This document shows, piece after piece, positions 7,782 through 16,083 of a stretch of DNA of 64,000 bases. The translations under genes and the position numbers were made by a program. Numbering within the stretch: position 1 is the first letter of the stretch; each line of letters starts with the position of its first letter. The notes under the pieces were generated by a model. The model saw only the letters and a program-made list of their open reading frames with translations. It ran no database searches and was not told where the DNA came from. Origin of the DNA: Planotetraspora silvatica (lineage in GTDB: Bacteria > Actinomycetota > Actinomycetes > Streptosporangiales > Streptosporangiaceae); NCBI RefSeq assembly GCF_016863315.1, contig NZ_BOOQ01000027.1:124001-188000 (forward strand), in the 5' to 3' direction.

Positions 7782-8651
7782 ATGGAGACCGACGAGAAAA
7801 ACGCCATCTGGCGCGTCATCACCACCGACCTACGCGCCGCCATCCTGGACGGCCGCTATCCACCAGGCGGCGCACTCCCCAGCGAACCCGAGCTCGTCAG
7901 GAAGTACGACGTCTCGCGCCCCACCGTCCGCAAGGCCATCGACACCCTGGTCTCCGAAGGACTGGCCTACGTCATGCGCGGACGCGGCTCATTCGTCCGC
8001 CCCATGCCCGAACGCCGCGCCATCGTCATCACCGACCGCAAACGCCCCGACCTCGCCGCCCCCGGCAACCACCCCGACGTCCAAGAATTCGGCTGGGACC
8101 TCGCCATGCGCGACGCCGACCCTGACGCCCCGCTGTTCACCGACGAGAAGATCAGCGCCAACCGCGATACCGCGATCATCCTCGGCGTCAGGCCCGGACA
8201 CCCCGTCATCCACCGCCACAGCATGTGGCACCGCGGCCACAGCGCTGTCATCCACGGCGCGTCCGCCCGACTGGAGATCAACTCCTACACCAACGCCGAC
8301 ATGCTTCCCGACTGGGACAACCCCAAGCGCCACGACCAGTACCGCAAACGCGCCGGGTTCTTCTACCAGTCGCTCATCCGCGAACACGGCCCCATCCGAT
8401 GGATGACCCTCACCACCGCCCGCATCGCCTACGAAGACGAACGCACCCTGCTCGCGATGGACTACGCCGAAGCACTGCTGATCATCCGCCGCACCATGGC
8501 CCACGCCAACGGCCGGCCCATCGAGGTCACCGAGGTCAAAGCCTCTGCCAACCGCTACGAGATCGGCTACCACGCAGAGCTTGCCGACGAGCCCACCATC
8601 GACCTGACCCCGCAGGAACTCAGAGACAACGGCATCGACCTCGTGATTTAA
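7782..8651 (+). CDS. GntR/UTRA-family regulator, KorSA-like
   Basis: A 289-residue protein from ATG 7782, preceded by GGGGAAGGAAG. Residues 5-75 are a GntR winged helix: WRVITTDLRAAILDGRYPPG, LPSEPELVRKYDVSRPTVRK, VMRGRGSFVRP. The rest is a UTRA-type effector domain ending DLTPQELRDNGIDLVI. In pSAM2-like AICEs the equivalent KorSA represses pra and its own gene and so controls replication and transfer. Here it is intact although its element has lost rep and int function. The divergent TGTAGTACA sites at 7701 and 7740 are the likely operators. A 20-codon upstream extension to 7722 is open but lacks a ribosome site. Confidence 0.85.
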   Translation: METDEKNAIWRVITTDLRAAILDGRYPPGGALPSEPELVRKYDVSRPTVRKAIDTLVSEGLAYVMRGRGSFVRPMPERRAIVITDRKRPDLAAPGNHPDVQEFGWDLAMRDADPDAPLFTDEKISANRDTAIILGVRPGHPVIHRHSMWHRGHSAVIHGASARLEINSYTNADMLPDWDNPKRHDQYRKRAGFFYQSLIREHGPIRWMTLTTARIAYEDERTLLAMDYAEALLIIRRTMAHANGRPIEVTEVKASANRYEIGYHAELADEPTIDLTPQELRDNGIDLVI

Positions 8652-8701
8652 GCAGTTCACCAATGTTCGCTGGTACTGCCAGCGCGTCAGACAAGGGGAA
8701 C

Positions 8702-9010
8702 ATGGCTCAACTATCGGAAGATGTGCGGGCCAGTTTGCGCTTCTTCGCGTTCTACCTGGCCAACGGCACCTTAGACATGGAACTGCTGGACGGCGTCGAC
8801 TACAAGCCCGCTCTGATGGAGTTCGGCTCAACATTGGAGATGGTGTTCACGATCTACACCAACGTCCTTGAGGTCGATGAGACCGGCAGAGTCATCAACG
8901 ACGGCGACGCTCAGATACGTGCAGCCCAATGGATCCGCCATTACTGCGACCCGTCATACGTAGTAGACCCGCCATTCCAGCCGTGGGAAACCGAGCTGGC
9001 TGGCCCTTGA
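8702..9010 (+). CDS. Conserved small acidic protein, unknown function
   Basis: A 102-residue protein from ATG 8702 with an AAGGGGAAC ribosome site. It reads [20 protein letters not shown] and continues to a C-terminus [20 protein letters not shown] followed by PWETELAGP. It is acidic and has no signal peptide or membrane segment. I recall close relatives in actinomycetes among proteins of unknown function, possibly DUF7677-like. Its neighbourhood, with SUKH and toxin-antitoxin genes nearby, would fit an immunity-type cargo gene, but nothing in the sequence proves that. It ends exactly where an integrase remnant begins. Confidence 0.7.
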   Translation: MAQLSEDVRASLRFFAFYLANGTLDMELLDGVDYKPALMEFGSTLEMVFTIYTNVLEVDETGRVINDGDAQIRAAQWIRHYCDPSYVVDPPFQPWETELAGP

Positions 9011-9322
9011 GCCGACCGGGGAAGGTCGTCAGTCCCCGCGACGTCTGCTCGGACACCGGCCTGGCCCGACTCTCCTACGGCCAGGCCCGCGCCTTGCTGG
9101 ACGAGCACACCGCCGTGTGCGGGCCGGGAACCGGCTGGGACCTGCACGAGTACCGCCATTCCGCCCTGACCCACCTCGGTGAGCAGGGTGCCTCCTTGCT
9201 GATGCTGATGGCGAAGTCCCGGCACAGGAAGCCGGAGAACGTCCCGCCGCTACTTCAAGCCGTCCCCGGAAGCGATCTCGGAGCTGACGAGCCTGCTCGC
9301 GCCTGGCGACGCGCGCCGCTGA
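9010..9322 (+). pseudogene. Tyrosine integrase C-terminal remnant with frameshift
   Basis: The frame from about 9010 reads [20 protein letters not shown], then [20 protein letters not shown], then [16 protein letters not shown]. After this a shift of frame is needed to continue [20 protein letters not shown] to a TGA at 9320. HEYRHS is the catalytic RxxH region and RRYFK carries the tyrosine. The N-terminal two thirds are missing. This integrase type differs from the remnants at 6582-7203 and is related to the fragment at 22989. Confidence 0.75.
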
Positions 9323-9647
9323 ACCCTGCTGTCACTGGTGTGACGTGGGTCAAGCCGTGGCTGGGCGCGGAGCACCGGCTGCGGGCCGCGGGGGCGTAGC
9401 AGCCGTCAGTCGCAGTCCTCGGCGGCGGGGCCTCGCGACTTCGCAGTCGAGGAAGTCCTCGCGCACTGCGGCCAGCCGTCGATCGACCCGGTCGATCGGT
9501 CCGGCAGTCGAATGTTCACTCACACGTGGCTGATCGTTTGGATCATGCGCGCGGTGCGGCCGAGGGCCGGGCGGACACTTCCCTCAGCCCGTCAACAGCA
9601 TGGTTGCGGGCCAGTCCCGCACGCCAACTCGGGAGGGTCTCTTGTCG
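9323..9647. other. Gene-free stretch after integrase remnant
   Basis: The 325 bp contain short open frames but no recognisable gene. A segment near 9440-9510 translates to FAVEEVLAHCGQPSIDPVDR, which faintly resembles the start of a DDE transposase, but it is too short to support. The ribosome site GGGAGG for the next gene lies at about 9631. Confidence 0.4.
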
Positions 9648-11342
9648 ATGAAACTCAGGCTCCGTGCGCTCACGGGGGCCCTGGCCGCCGCCGTGGCGCT
9701 GGCAACGCTCACTACCACCCCCGCGGCGAATGCCGCCGCCTCGGTTCCGTCGCAGGGATCGCCGACACAGCTCGACGTCGGCAACTGGAACGTCGAGTGG
9801 TTAGGTGCGCCGGACTTCGGCCCGACCAACGAGGCGCTTCAGCAGCAGAACGTCCGCGACGTCATGGCGGGCGCCGACATGGACGTGTGGGGCCTCTCCG
9901 AGGTCGTCAGCACCTCGGCGTTCGACACACTCGTGGCCGGCATGCCCGGGTACACCGGGGTCGTGGCCAACGACCCGATCGTGACGAACGGTGCGCAGTA
10001 CTACTCGGACTTCAGCAACACCGAGCAGAAGGTCGCCCTCGTCTGGCGTTCCAGCATGGCCACCCTGGTGAGCGCGAAGGTCATCCTGACCAACCAGAAC
10101 AGCAACTTCGCCGGCCGCCCGCCGGTGGAGTTCACGTTGCGCGGCAGGTTCGACGGTGTCACCCGTGACCTCGTCTTCATCGTCCTGCACGCGAAGTCCG
10201 GGTCTACCCAGGATGACTGGAACCTCCGCAACCCCGCGTCGCAGGCCCTTAAGTCCTACCTCGACACGACCTACCCCACACAGAACGTCTTCGTCATCGG
10301 TGACTGGAACGACGACGTCGACACCTCCATCACATCCGGGAAGGCTTCGCCCTACGCCAACTTCGTGAACGACGCGGCGCGCTACACGTTCCCGACGCGG
10401 GCCCTGTCGCTGGCGGGCGTGTCGTCGACGGCGGGCTACCCGGACTTCATCGACCACCAGCTCACCACCAACGAGGTGCAGGCGAAATACGTCGCCGGCT
10501 CGGCGAAAGCCTTCCAGCCCCAGGCCTATGTCCCGAACTACGCGACGACGACCAGCGACCACTACCCGGTGCTGGCTCGCTACAACTTCGTCATCGGCGG
10601 TGGCGGCGGCGCGAACCAGCAGCCCACGGCGTCGTACACGCACTCCTGCACCGCTCTCAACTGCACCTTCACCGATGGCAGCACCGACTCCGACGGCACC
10701 ATCGTGAGCCGCAGCTGGAACTTCGGCAACGGCCAGACCTCGACGGCGATGAACCCGACCGTGACCTACGCATCGGCCGGAACCTACGCGGTCTCGCTGA
10801 CCGTGACGGACAACGGCGGGGCCACCCACACCACGACCCAGAACGTCACCGTCACCGCCGGCGGTGGCGGCGGACCCGCCAACGTCATAATCAACGAGGT
10901 GCTGGCCAACGAACCGGGCAGCAGCACCGCCGGCGAGGCCATCGAGATCGTGAACACCGGTGGCACGGCGATCAGCATCGCCGGCTGGACCGTCCGGGAC
11001 GGGTCGGCAGTGCGGCACACGTTCGCGGCCGGTACGACGCTGCAGCCCGGCAAGGCGATCACCGTGTTCGGCGCGGGCTCCGCGATCCCCGGTGGCATCG
11101 TGGCGGTGGCAGCCAGCACCGGCGGCCTCAACCTGTCCAACAGCGGTGACCAGGTGATCCTGCGGGATTCGGCCGGAGCGACAGTCCAGTCGATGAGCTA
11201 CTCCTCGAGCCAGGCGAACTCCGACGGGGTGTCCATCAACCGAAGCCCTGACGGTTCGGCGACCGGCGGCTGGGTCAAGCACAACACCATCAGCTCGCTG
11301 TCCCGCTCGCCCGGCCAGCGCGCCAACGGAACGGTGTACTGA
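9648..11342 (+). CDS. Secreted endonuclease/exonuclease/phosphatase-family protein with PKD and lamin-tail domains
   Basis: A 564-residue protein from ATG 9648 with GGGAGG upstream. Residues 1-30 are a signal peptide (MKLRLRALTGALAAAVALAT, cleavage near ANAA). Residues 38-330 form an EEP nuclease/phosphatase domain: GNWNVEWLG, WGLSEVV (metal-binding Glu), FIVLHAKSG, VIGDWNDD and TTSDHYPVLARY (catalytic Asp-His). A poly-glycine linker leads to a PKD domain (about 335-415, NQQPTASYTHSC, FTDGSTDSDGTI). A second glycine linker precedes a lamin-tail-like beta domain (VIINEVLANEP, IEIVNTGGTAISIAGWTVRD). It probably acts outside the cell on nucleic acid or phosphate esters. It stands alone among element remnants. 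Confidence 0.88.
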   Translation: MKLRLRALTGALAAAVALATLTTTPAANAAASVPSQGSPTQLDVGNWNVEWLGAPDFGPTNEALQQQNVRDVMAGADMDVWGLSEVVSTSAFDTLVAGMPGYTGVVANDPIVTNGAQYYSDFSNTEQKVALVWRSSMATLVSAKVILTNQNSNFAGRPPVEFTLRGRFDGVTRDLVFIVLHAKSGSTQDDWNLRNPASQALKSYLDTTYPTQNVFVIGDWNDDVDTSITSGKASPYANFVNDAARYTFPTRALSLAGVSSTAGYPDFIDHQLTTNEVQAKYVAGSAKAFQPQAYVPNYATTTSDHYPVLARYNFVIGGGGGANQQPTASYTHSCTALNCTFTDGSTDSDGTIVSRSWNFGNGQTSTAMNPTVTYASAGTYAVSLTVTDNGGATHTTTQNVTVTAGGGGGPANVIINEVLANEPGSSTAGEAIEIVNTGGTAISIAGWTVRDGSAVRHTFAAGTTLQPGKAITVFGAGSAIPGGIVAVAASTGGLNLSNSGDQVILRDSAGATVQSMSYSSSQANSDGVSINRSPDGSATGGWVKHNTISSLSRSPGQRANGTVY

Positions 11343-11507
11343 GCCCCGATCCACCGGCTTGACTTCGAAGTGATCGTTTAGCGAGGTTCGGGCTGGTCGG
11401 CTGGTGGCGTGTCCAACCAGCCCGCCAGCTCCTCGCGGACCTCGGCGAAGTCCCGCCAGCCCCCGGCCTCCTGGATCTCCCCGGCGTGCGTACGCGCACC
11501 AGACGGG

Positions 11508-11727
11508 CCGTAGCTGCCTGAGGTAGAGGTGCTGATCGCTCGCCTGCCATCGACCCAGGCAGAGCCCAGCAGACCGACTCCTCCAGATCAAGCCAGGCCG
11601 TGCACGTTGGGCAACCAGCGCGAGGAAGGCCACCGGGAAATGTACACGCGAGGCCAGGCTTGACCCTCTGTCGCCGGCCCGCTGCCGCTACGCGGTGGGT
11701 CGATAGCAGACGAGAGATCAGGAGGGA
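11508..11727 (+). repeat. Dispersed structured repeat, copy B (complete, best symmetry)
   Basis: The arms at 11532-11556 and 11697-11721 are inverted repeats matching at 22 of 25 positions, beginning CTGATCGCTCG and ending CGAGAGATCAG, with inner stem ATCGACCC and GGGTCGAT. The internal hairpin CTGCCGC-TAC-GCGGTGG lies at 11682-11698. Relative to copy A this hairpin replaces a T-A pair by C-G. The upstream box CCGTAGCTG...GAGGT is shared with copies C and D. The region 11343-11507 before it holds no gene. Confidence 0.8.
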
Positions 11728-11800
11728 CGGGCACGCGGTGTGACCCGCCTTGGCCAGCCACATGGGTTCCATGATCGACCCTGCGCCGGATACTAGCTGT

Positions 11801-12340
11801 ATGCGCGACACCAACGCAGAACAGATGACCGCATGGCTGTCCGATCAGGTCAACGGGTTCGAAGGTCTTGCAGGATGCGTCGTCGAGAGTTGGAGAGGCG
11901 TCGAGATGGCCGTCCGCGAACACGCCGCCGACGGACCACAGTTCTCGGATCCTGACGTGCCGTGTCTTCAGCTGGTCCAATTGGAAGCAACCCTTGACGG
12001 TGCTGACCGCCGAACCATCGACGCCTATCAGAACGATGCGTACTTCGGCCTCCACCTCGCGGCATCCACAGACCGACATGCCCAACAGTGGGCCGGTATC
12101 TATCGGGAGTCCGAACTCAGCCTCCCGATAGGCCGGATCAATGCAGCGACAGTGCGATTCGAAGAAGGAGTACTCGCCGAGGTCACGCTCTCGATCGGCC
12201 CCGTGACTGTTCTTCTCATGGCGGCAGAGGTCGACGAACTCGACAGCGGATCCCTAGCGTGGCACCGATTCGACGAATCTGTGCTGGTCTTTCCGGACCC
12301 AGCCGACGCGGACAAAATCGATTGGACACCCTCGCGCTGA
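11801..12340 (+). CDS. Hypothetical cytoplasmic protein beside a SUKH gene
   Basis: A 179-residue acidic protein, MRDTNAEQMTAWLSDQVNGF to the C-terminus PADADKIDWTPSR, without signal peptide or membrane segment. Alternating strands in the second half (VRFEEGVLAEVTLSIGPVTV) suggest a beta-rich fold. Earlier in-frame starts exist at 11771 and 11762; 11801 is chosen for its clean beginning, though no ribosome site decides. It follows repeat copy B and is followed by partial copy E and a SUKH gene in the same direction. The family is unknown to me. Context would suit an immunity-like cargo protein. Confidence 0.6.
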   Translation: MRDTNAEQMTAWLSDQVNGFEGLAGCVVESWRGVEMAVREHAADGPQFSDPDVPCLQLVQLEATLDGADRRTIDAYQNDAYFGLHLAASTDRHAQQWAGIYRESELSLPIGRINAATVRFEEGVLAEVTLSIGPVTVLLMAAEVDELDSGSLAWHRFDESVLVFPDPADADKIDWTPSR

Positions 12341-12483
12341 TCGTGAGTGACGAACTGCGTGACAACCCCGATGAACGACGCTGGACACTCGCGGACGAGA
12401 GTGGACTGCCCCCGCAGCTAGAGACTCTGTAGGCCAGTTTGAGCTGCTGGTGACGTTCCCTGATAAGGAAGAGGTCCGCACGT

Positions 12484-12534
12484 AGCCGGCCCGCTGCCGC
12501 TACGCGGTGGGTCGACAGCCGACGAGAGATCAGG
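12484..12534 (+). repeat. Dispersed structured repeat, copy E (3' part only)
   Basis: Only the 3' half is present: the GGCCCGCTGCCGC-TAC-GCGGTGG hairpin, GGGTCGACAGC and the closing arm CGAGAGATCAGGA. The 5' arm is absent. It lies between the hypothetical gene ending at 12340 and the SUKH gene starting at 12595. Confidence 0.65.
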
Positions 12535-12594
12535 ACAGTTGGAGCGCGTGTCCATGTCAAACTATGCAGACAGTTACATCGAGGTGGATGTTAC

Positions 12595-13053
12595 ATGGCG
12601 ATGAGCGCTCCAGATTTCGAGCAATTGGCGACTATTCTTGCCACCAGGGATAACGCCGTAGCTGGCCTCACCCATGCCGAGCTACTGGAACTTGAACGCG
12701 GATTGGGTGGCATGAGGCTTCCCTTGGCTTACCGTGACTTCATGAAACGAATGGGGCGGGATGCAGGGCCTCTCCTGGCCGGGACCGACGCTTTCTATCC
12801 GCAGATCATCGACTACCAGGCAGAGGCCTGGGAGCTGGTTTCAGACGAGAAGATCGGGCACCTGGTCCCTGCTGAGTCGATCATATTCGCGACGCATCAG
12901 GGATACCAAATATATTGGATGTCTTCTGAGGCAGGTGATGATCCTCCAGTCTTTATGTACCAGGAGAATGACCAAAAGATTAGTCGTAGATGGGAATCGT
13001 TCTCGGAATTCGTTTATGGTGAATTCGAAAGGTTCCATAGCGGGCGGCAGTAA
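12595..13053 (+). CDS. SMI1/KNR4 (SUKH) family protein
   Basis: A 152-residue protein from ATG 12595 with a GAGGTGG site upstream. The fold signature is clear: LTHAELLELERGLGGMRLPL, AYRDFMKRMGRDAGPLLAGT, then ESIIFATHQGYQIYWMSSEA and VFMYQENDQKISRRWESFSE. SUKH proteins commonly act as immunity proteins that bind and neutralise contact-dependent or polymorphic toxins, especially nucleases. No toxin gene is visible nearby, so this would be an orphan immunity gene. Codons are slightly less GC-rich than in chromosomal neighbours. Confidence 0.85.
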   Translation: MAMSAPDFEQLATILATRDNAVAGLTHAELLELERGLGGMRLPLAYRDFMKRMGRDAGPLLAGTDAFYPQIIDYQAEAWELVSDEKIGHLVPAESIIFATHQGYQIYWMSSEAGDDPPVFMYQENDQKISRRWESFSEFVYGEFERFHSGRQ

Positions 13054-13498
13054 GGGGTCAGTTCTGGCGCCGGCGGCTCTGGCGGTACAGCAGCGGCGTA
13101 CAGCAACGCCGCCATACATCGCCATCCGTCACCGGCCCGCAACTGCCCATCGAGCAGGGCGAGGAGCCCTCGACGTCGTGACTGGCGCTGGTTTGCAATC
13201 AGGAAGTCGGGAGTGCGCCAGCAGCTCCAGCCGTGGATAGGTGCTACCGGGCAAGGCGGGCGAGTAATCGACTCTCAGACACCACTCGCCTCGGGTGGGA
13301 GCACTTCTGTGATCTTGCCGTTCACCACATTGGCGATCGTGCGGTTGGCCTCGGTGTGCTGTGTTGATAGATCAACACAGTGCAGGCGGCGAGGGCGCGA
13401 TCACCTGGGGAGACGCGCGTTTGCCGGTAGGCCGAATCGCGTGCTCAAGTCCTCTGATTGGCTGGGCCGCGCTGAGGACCTGTACATACACTGACGGC
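13054..13498. other. Gene-free stretch with palindrome at 13359-13380
   Basis: The 445 bp hold no supportable gene. Bases 13125-13140 (CGTCACCGGCCCGC) resemble the internal line of the dispersed repeat, perhaps a decayed copy. A perfect palindrome, CTGTGTTGAT-AG-ATCAACACAG, spans 13359-13380, 119 bp before the antitoxin-like gene. It could be an operator or a bidirectional terminator. Confidence 0.5.
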
Positions 13499-13843
13499 AT
13501 GAGCGCGCAACCACACGAGTTCACCCCCGAAGGCCCCCTACCGGAGAAGAACCTGCGCGCCATCCGTAGAGCGTTGGTCGTGCCGCAGGACCGAGATGGG
13601 TTCGACGCAGGTTTGGACGTCGTCTTGGCTGACGTCCGCGCGAGTTTGGACCTTGGTCGGCTGAACGAGTTCATCCATACCTGGTGGCTTATCGCGTGCG
13701 ATTCGATCAAGGACCCGCAGGGTCGCAGAGATCTTTACGAGCGGGCTGCTCGTGTCCAGGAACTGAGCGATGCCGGCCAGCCGATCCCGCGAGGCGACAA
13801 GACATGGCGTCAACTACTCGCTGATCGCGGGGTCGAGCGGTAG
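13499..13843 (+). CDS. DUF6247 family protein, probable antitoxin of a RelE-like pair
   Basis: A 114-residue protein, MSAQPHEFTPEGPLPEKNLR followed by AIRRALVVPQDRDGFDAGLD, a helical middle (LNEFIHTWWLIACDSIKDPQ) and the C-terminus RGDKTWRQLLADRGVER. This matches DUF6247 proteins, small actinomycete proteins often encoded just before a RelE-like toxin. The next gene follows directly (stop TAG at 13841-13843, ATG at 13844). In this window the toxin is broken by a frameshift, so the antitoxin may be kept passively or act in trans. No ribosome site is evident and the start may be leaderless. Confidence 0.75.
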   Translation: MSAQPHEFTPEGPLPEKNLRAIRRALVVPQDRDGFDAGLDVVLADVRASLDLGRLNEFIHTWWLIACDSIKDPQGRRDLYERAARVQELSDAGQPIPRGDKTWRQLLADRGVER

Positions 13844-14079
13844 ATGTACTCGATCGTCGAGCCCGATCCTGTCGCCCAAGAACAGATCGCGGCCCTCCCC
13901 GGGGATGCTTTGCGGTATCTGGCCGGAGTGCTGGACTTGATCGAGGTAGAGCCGTGGGCGGGTGGAAGTAAGCCTGATGGCAACATGCGGGTCATGCCGT
14001 TCGAGAACGTGGGCTCGTGACCTATCTGATGCTGGAGCCTCAACGCGAGGTGTACATCGTCCGCGTGCAGTGGATCTAG
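13844..14079 (+). pseudogene. RelE-like toxin gene with one-base deletion
   Basis: The frame from 13844 reads MYSIVEPDPVAQEQIAALPG, then DALRYLAGVLDLIEVEPWAG, to RVMPF, where it runs into a stop at 14019. Restoring one G near 14003 (TTC GGA GAA CGT) continues GERGLVTYLMLEPQREVYIV and RVQWI to the TAG at 14077. That gives a full-length RelE-fold toxin of about 78 residues. The toxin is therefore inactivated by a single-base deletion while the upstream antitoxin-type gene is intact. Real sequence error is the alternative. Confidence 0.7.
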
Positions 14080-14352
14080 CTTGATCCTGGTACTGCGGTC
14101 GGGCTGGGTCACTGCCGCGTCGAGTGACATGAACCCGGTGTCAACGAACGCCAACCGCGTACGTCAGGCATGTCCCGGGCCAGGACAACGCCTGGTCTGC
14201 CGAATTGCGCCGCCCAGCCGGCGGCGACCCGGGCCGTAGCCGTACCGCGCACCCGCCGTACCCAACGCACTCACCGACCCCAGCGACGCGCCGCCGCCAA
14301 GTTGCTCCGAGCCGCCGGACTGTTTACCGGCCAGGACTGCCCAACCATGCCG

Positions 14353-15135
14353 TCAGCTGAGTAGGTGCTCCAGCCGGGCGGCTACCTCGCGATACCGGGC
14401 CACCGGGATTAGATGTACGCCGTCGAAAGCTCCGGAGTCTCGGATCTGGAGCACTTGTTCGCAGGTGGCCTCGACACCGGCGAGGCGGTCGGAGGCGACT
14501 TTCTCCACCAGTTCGCTCGGGATGTCGATGTCCGGGATCGCAGCCGCGAGACGTTGGGCGTGCGTCTCACTGGCGAGAACCATCACGCCTGCATATACCG
14601 GAACGTCCATCGGGTTGGCCTCCCGCCACCTCAGCAAGGCTTCCAGCGAGAAGCTGACCTGGACAAACATAAAGTCCGCTGCTCGCTTCCAGGCCGGCAG
14701 CGGACGCAGCGCCGCAGCTGTGCCAACGCGGAAGGGTCGCACTCCCGTGAACGCGCTGTCCTTCGGTAGCGCTCGGACCTCCTCGATCATCGCCCGCACG
14801 TTCAGCTCTCCGGTCCGGCTACCTGAACTGGGCTTGTCCCCGTAGACGAACAGGAACTGGTCAACACCGTATGCGGCGGCGGTGAGCAGGTCCCGGCGGA
14901 ACCCCAGCAGGTTACGGTCGCGTGAGTTGAGGCAGGCGATACTACGTCCCCCCATTGCCTCAACCTCGTGCGCGACCGCCACGCTGGACACTGTGGCACG
15001 GCCGATGTGGTTGTCAGGTACGAGGAAAGTGTCGGCCACCTTGCTCAGGGTGCCGATCTGGTGCCGAACGTGCTTCAGGTCTGGCCGGGTGGGCGGTTCG
15101 ATCTCGCAGATGATCTGGAACGGCTGATTAGTCAT
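14353..15135 (-). CDS. Methylenetetrahydrofolate reductase family protein
   Basis: A 260-residue TIM-barrel protein of the MTHFR family: FQIICEIEPPTRPD at the N-terminus carries the conserved Glu, DNHIGRATVSSVAVA and SRDRNLLGFRRDL follow, and FLFVYGDKPSS is the family's GD motif before the folate-binding region (FMFVQVSFSLEALLRW). Canonical MetF is about 290-300 residues, so this is a slightly short relative, and its substrate could be another folate. It is encoded opposite to neighbouring cargo genes and stands alone, 218 bp from the left end of the second attachment-site region's leading repeat (copy F). Confidence 0.8.
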   Translation of the reverse strand: MTNQPFQIICEIEPPTRPDLKHVRHQIGTLSKVADTFLVPDNHIGRATVSSVAVAHEVEAMGGRSIACLNSRDRNLLGFRRDLLTAAAYGVDQFLFVYGDKPSSGSRTGELNVRAMIEEVRALPKDSAFTGVRPFRVGTAAALRPLPAWKRAADFMFVQVSFSLEALLRWREANPMDVPVYAGVMVLASETHAQRLAAAIPDIDIPSELVEKVASDRLAGVEATCEQVLQIRDSGAFDGVHLIPVARYREVAARLEHLLS

Positions 15136-15270
15136 GGAGCCAACCTAGAGAAGGCAGGTGGCGACCAGCCACTCGCTTTCATCGACCGATGCGTTCTGCG
15201 ATCACATGAGTACCCAAGCAATGATCTGAGCCACCGGTAGGAAGAATCCATCCCCTGTTAGAAAAGCGAG

Positions 15271-15360
15271 CCTCCGGCGGGGGTCCTCAGCTCCGGGATG
15301 ATCGCCCGCGCATCGCCGAGGACCCGAGGGGCTGAGGTGGAATCCTGATCTTCCCGTCTC
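15271..15360 (+). repeat. Dispersed structured repeat, copy F (5' part only)
   Basis: It has GCCTCCGGCGGGGGTCCTC, CTCCGGGATGATCGCCCGCG and GGGCTGAGGTGGAATCCTGATC, matching the leader parts of copies A and D. The sequence diverges after CCTGATC and then contains a short CTCCTGATCAGAGG. The rest of the gap 15136-15654 shows no gene. Confidence 0.55.
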
Positions 15361-15654
15361 CTGATCAGAGGCTCCTCTCATCCGTTCCCAGGTGCAGTTC
15401 TAGCTGCAATGCGGCGTCGTACGGCTCGCTTCCATCGTGACGACTCGTGCACAAACAAGATCCGGAACATGTTCGGCGTGATCTTGCTCTGCTAGGCATC
15501 TCCTACTAGATGCCCCGCAGGTCAGGATGTCGCGGGAAGCAGCAAACGGGACTAATCCGATGACCCTTCGTCCTTCTCGCCGCTGAAGCGTCCCGGCTGT
15601 GCCCGCCGTGTCAAGGGCGCCTACGGTGTCGTTCGTCGGCTGTAGGTTCCGGGT

Positions 15655-15867
15655 GTGGAAGAGATCATTCTTCGGCTGGATCCGGGGACTGCTGCGGTTC
15701 TTCGCGATCACATCTACATGGTCGGTGAGCACTTCGCTGCGGGTGTGCCTGTCGTGCAGTTCGCACCGGAAGACGAGACGCGGCTGAGCAGAGTCATGTG
15801 CGATCTGGACCGAGCTCTCGGAGGCCGCGGATGCACGGCGTGCGCCATGGGAAGTCCGTGCCATTAG
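15655..15867 (+). CDS. Small element-borne protein, unknown function
   Basis: A 70-residue product from GTG 15655: VEEIILRLDPGTAAVLRDHI, then MVGEHFAAGVPVVQFAPEDE, then TRLSRVMCDLDRALGGRG. It looks like a compact alpha/beta protein. The last ten residues (CTACAMGSPCH) are read from the first phased repeat before the attachment site, so the original C-terminus may have been lost. Its place next to att is where small excision or regulatory proteins often sit, but it does not look like a helix-turn-helix excisionase. I do not recognise the family with certainty. Confidence 0.5.
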   Translation: MEEIILRLDPGTAAVLRDHIYMVGEHFAAGVPVVQFAPEDETRLSRVMCDLDRALGGRGCTACAMGSPCH

Positions 15868-15999
15868 CTCCACCGTCGGCGAGGCGACCGTCGTACCCAT
15901 TGGCGTGCCATTGGACGGCTGGACCACGCTGCCGAGAAGGGTCTCTGACTGCATTGATCAGCGAAAGGGGCATGATCACCGTGCCATCAGCGTGCCATT
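15858..15999 (+). repeat. Phased GTGCCATT repeats next to tRNA attachment site (right)
   Basis: GTGCCATT occurs at 15858, 15905 and 15992, with near matches at 15893 (ACCCATT) and 15981 (GTGCCATC). The pair 15981/15992 is again 11 bp apart and lies in a block (CATGATCACCGTGCCAT...) almost identical to 6370-6400. This is the counterpart of the left-hand array. Confidence 0.6.
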
Positions 16000-16083
16000 A
16001 GGCAGCGTCGAACATGGTTGGTGGGGGAGAGGCCGGCTAGGTAGACCCACAGGTCAGAGGGCTGCCGATAGCGAGCATGGCTC

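Noticed and set aside
9440-9510. Transposase N-terminus
   Set aside because: A twenty-residue resemblance without continuation is too weak to report as an element.
9801-11633. Minus-strand frame of 610 codons opposite the EEP gene
   Set aside because: It is an antisense shadow: the plus strand has the ribosome site, signal peptide and complete domains.
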